Of a stretch of 6,565 nucleotides of DNA, positions 6,495-6,565 are shown in pieces (the stretch's first letter is position 1; each line of letters begins with the position of its first letter). The stretch spans positions 1-6,565 of the forward strand of contig JAHEEB010000247.1 of assembly GCA_024640925.1 (NCBI GenBank), in the 5' to 3' direction. The position numbers were made by a program, and so were the translations under genes. Under the pieces are notes generated by a model, which saw nothing but the letters and a program-made list of their open reading frames with translations, had not been told where the DNA came from and ran no database searches. Source of the DNA: Bacteroidota bacterium. Lineage in GTDB: Bacteria > Bacteroidota > Bacteroidia > Bacteroidales > UBA10428.

Positions 6495-6565
6495 ATGAAA
6501 AGGTTTATTGTATTAGTTTCAGTTGTTCTCGCCCTTTATTCATGTGCAAAAGATCCTGGCAAAGG
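6495..6565 (+). CDS. N-terminus of a lipoprotein (runs off the window)
   Basis: An ATG at 6495 opens a frame of 23 codons to the window end. It encodes a basic start (MKR), a hydrophobic core (FIVLVSVVLAL) and a lipobox ending LYSC, so Cys17 is the predicted lipidated residue after signal peptidase II cleavage. The residues after Cys are AKDPGK; a Lys followed by an acidic residue there resembles the Bacteroidota lipoprotein export signal (X-K-[DE]2-X) that sends lipoproteins to the cell surface, though the second acidic position is Pro. The mature protein lies outside the window and cannot be identified. Confidence 0.8.
   Translation, partial: MKRFIVLVSVVLALYSCAKDPGK

Noticed and set aside
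1..6565. Mobile element, CRISPR array, defence island or toxin-antitoxin pair
   Set aside because: No transposase, integrase, spaced repeats, nuclease or toxin-like small gene pairs were seen on either strand.

Overview
The window looks like chromosomal DNA of a member of the Bacteroidota. The evidence is AT-rich DNA, intergenic signals of the Bacteroidota type (TTG at -33, TAnnTTTG at -7), few Shine-Dalgarno sites, a PorT-type outer-membrane beta-barrel protein, and envelope genes with Bacteroidota-like sequences. Placement near the Bacteroidales/Marinilabiliales is only an impression. I see no insertion sequence, phage gene, CRISPR array, tRNA or rRNA.

Layout: (1) 1-59 is the 3' end of an unidentified gene on the + strand. 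(2) 90-1136 (+) is mltG, the endolytic murein transglycosylase. (3) 1219-2631 (+) is a phosphohexomutase-family protein whose scaffold, metal loop and sugar loop are conserved, but whose catalytic phosphoserine and several phosphate-handling residues are replaced. (4) 2639-3325 (+) is an exported outer-membrane beta-barrel protein starting 7 nt after gene 3, so probably co-transcribed with it. (5) 3338-4345 (-) is murB, converging on gene 4 with a 12-nt gap. (6) 4346-4537 is a divergent control region with two back-to-back Bacteroidota-type promoters and a perfect 12-bp palindrome. (7) 4538-5656 (+) is a GT4-type glycosyltransferase with a TTG start. (8) 5604-6092 (-) is a small DUF2062 membrane protein whose 3' end overlaps that of the glycosyltransferase by 53 bp. 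(9) 6093-6494 is an AT-rich stretch with no convincing gene. (10) 6495-6565 (+) is the start of a lipoprotein that runs off the window.

Most genes serve the cell envelope: MltG cuts nascent glycan strands, MurB makes UDP-MurNAc for peptidoglycan, the GT4 enzyme probably builds a surface glycan, and the barrel and lipoprotein are envelope components. They do not form one operon; they lie in at least four transcription units in both directions.

The most notable item is the phosphohexomutase-like protein. The changes fall in the phosphate-handling loops while the rest is intact, which suggests a changed function rather than random decay. I found no clear sign of a novel multi-gene defence or mobile system.
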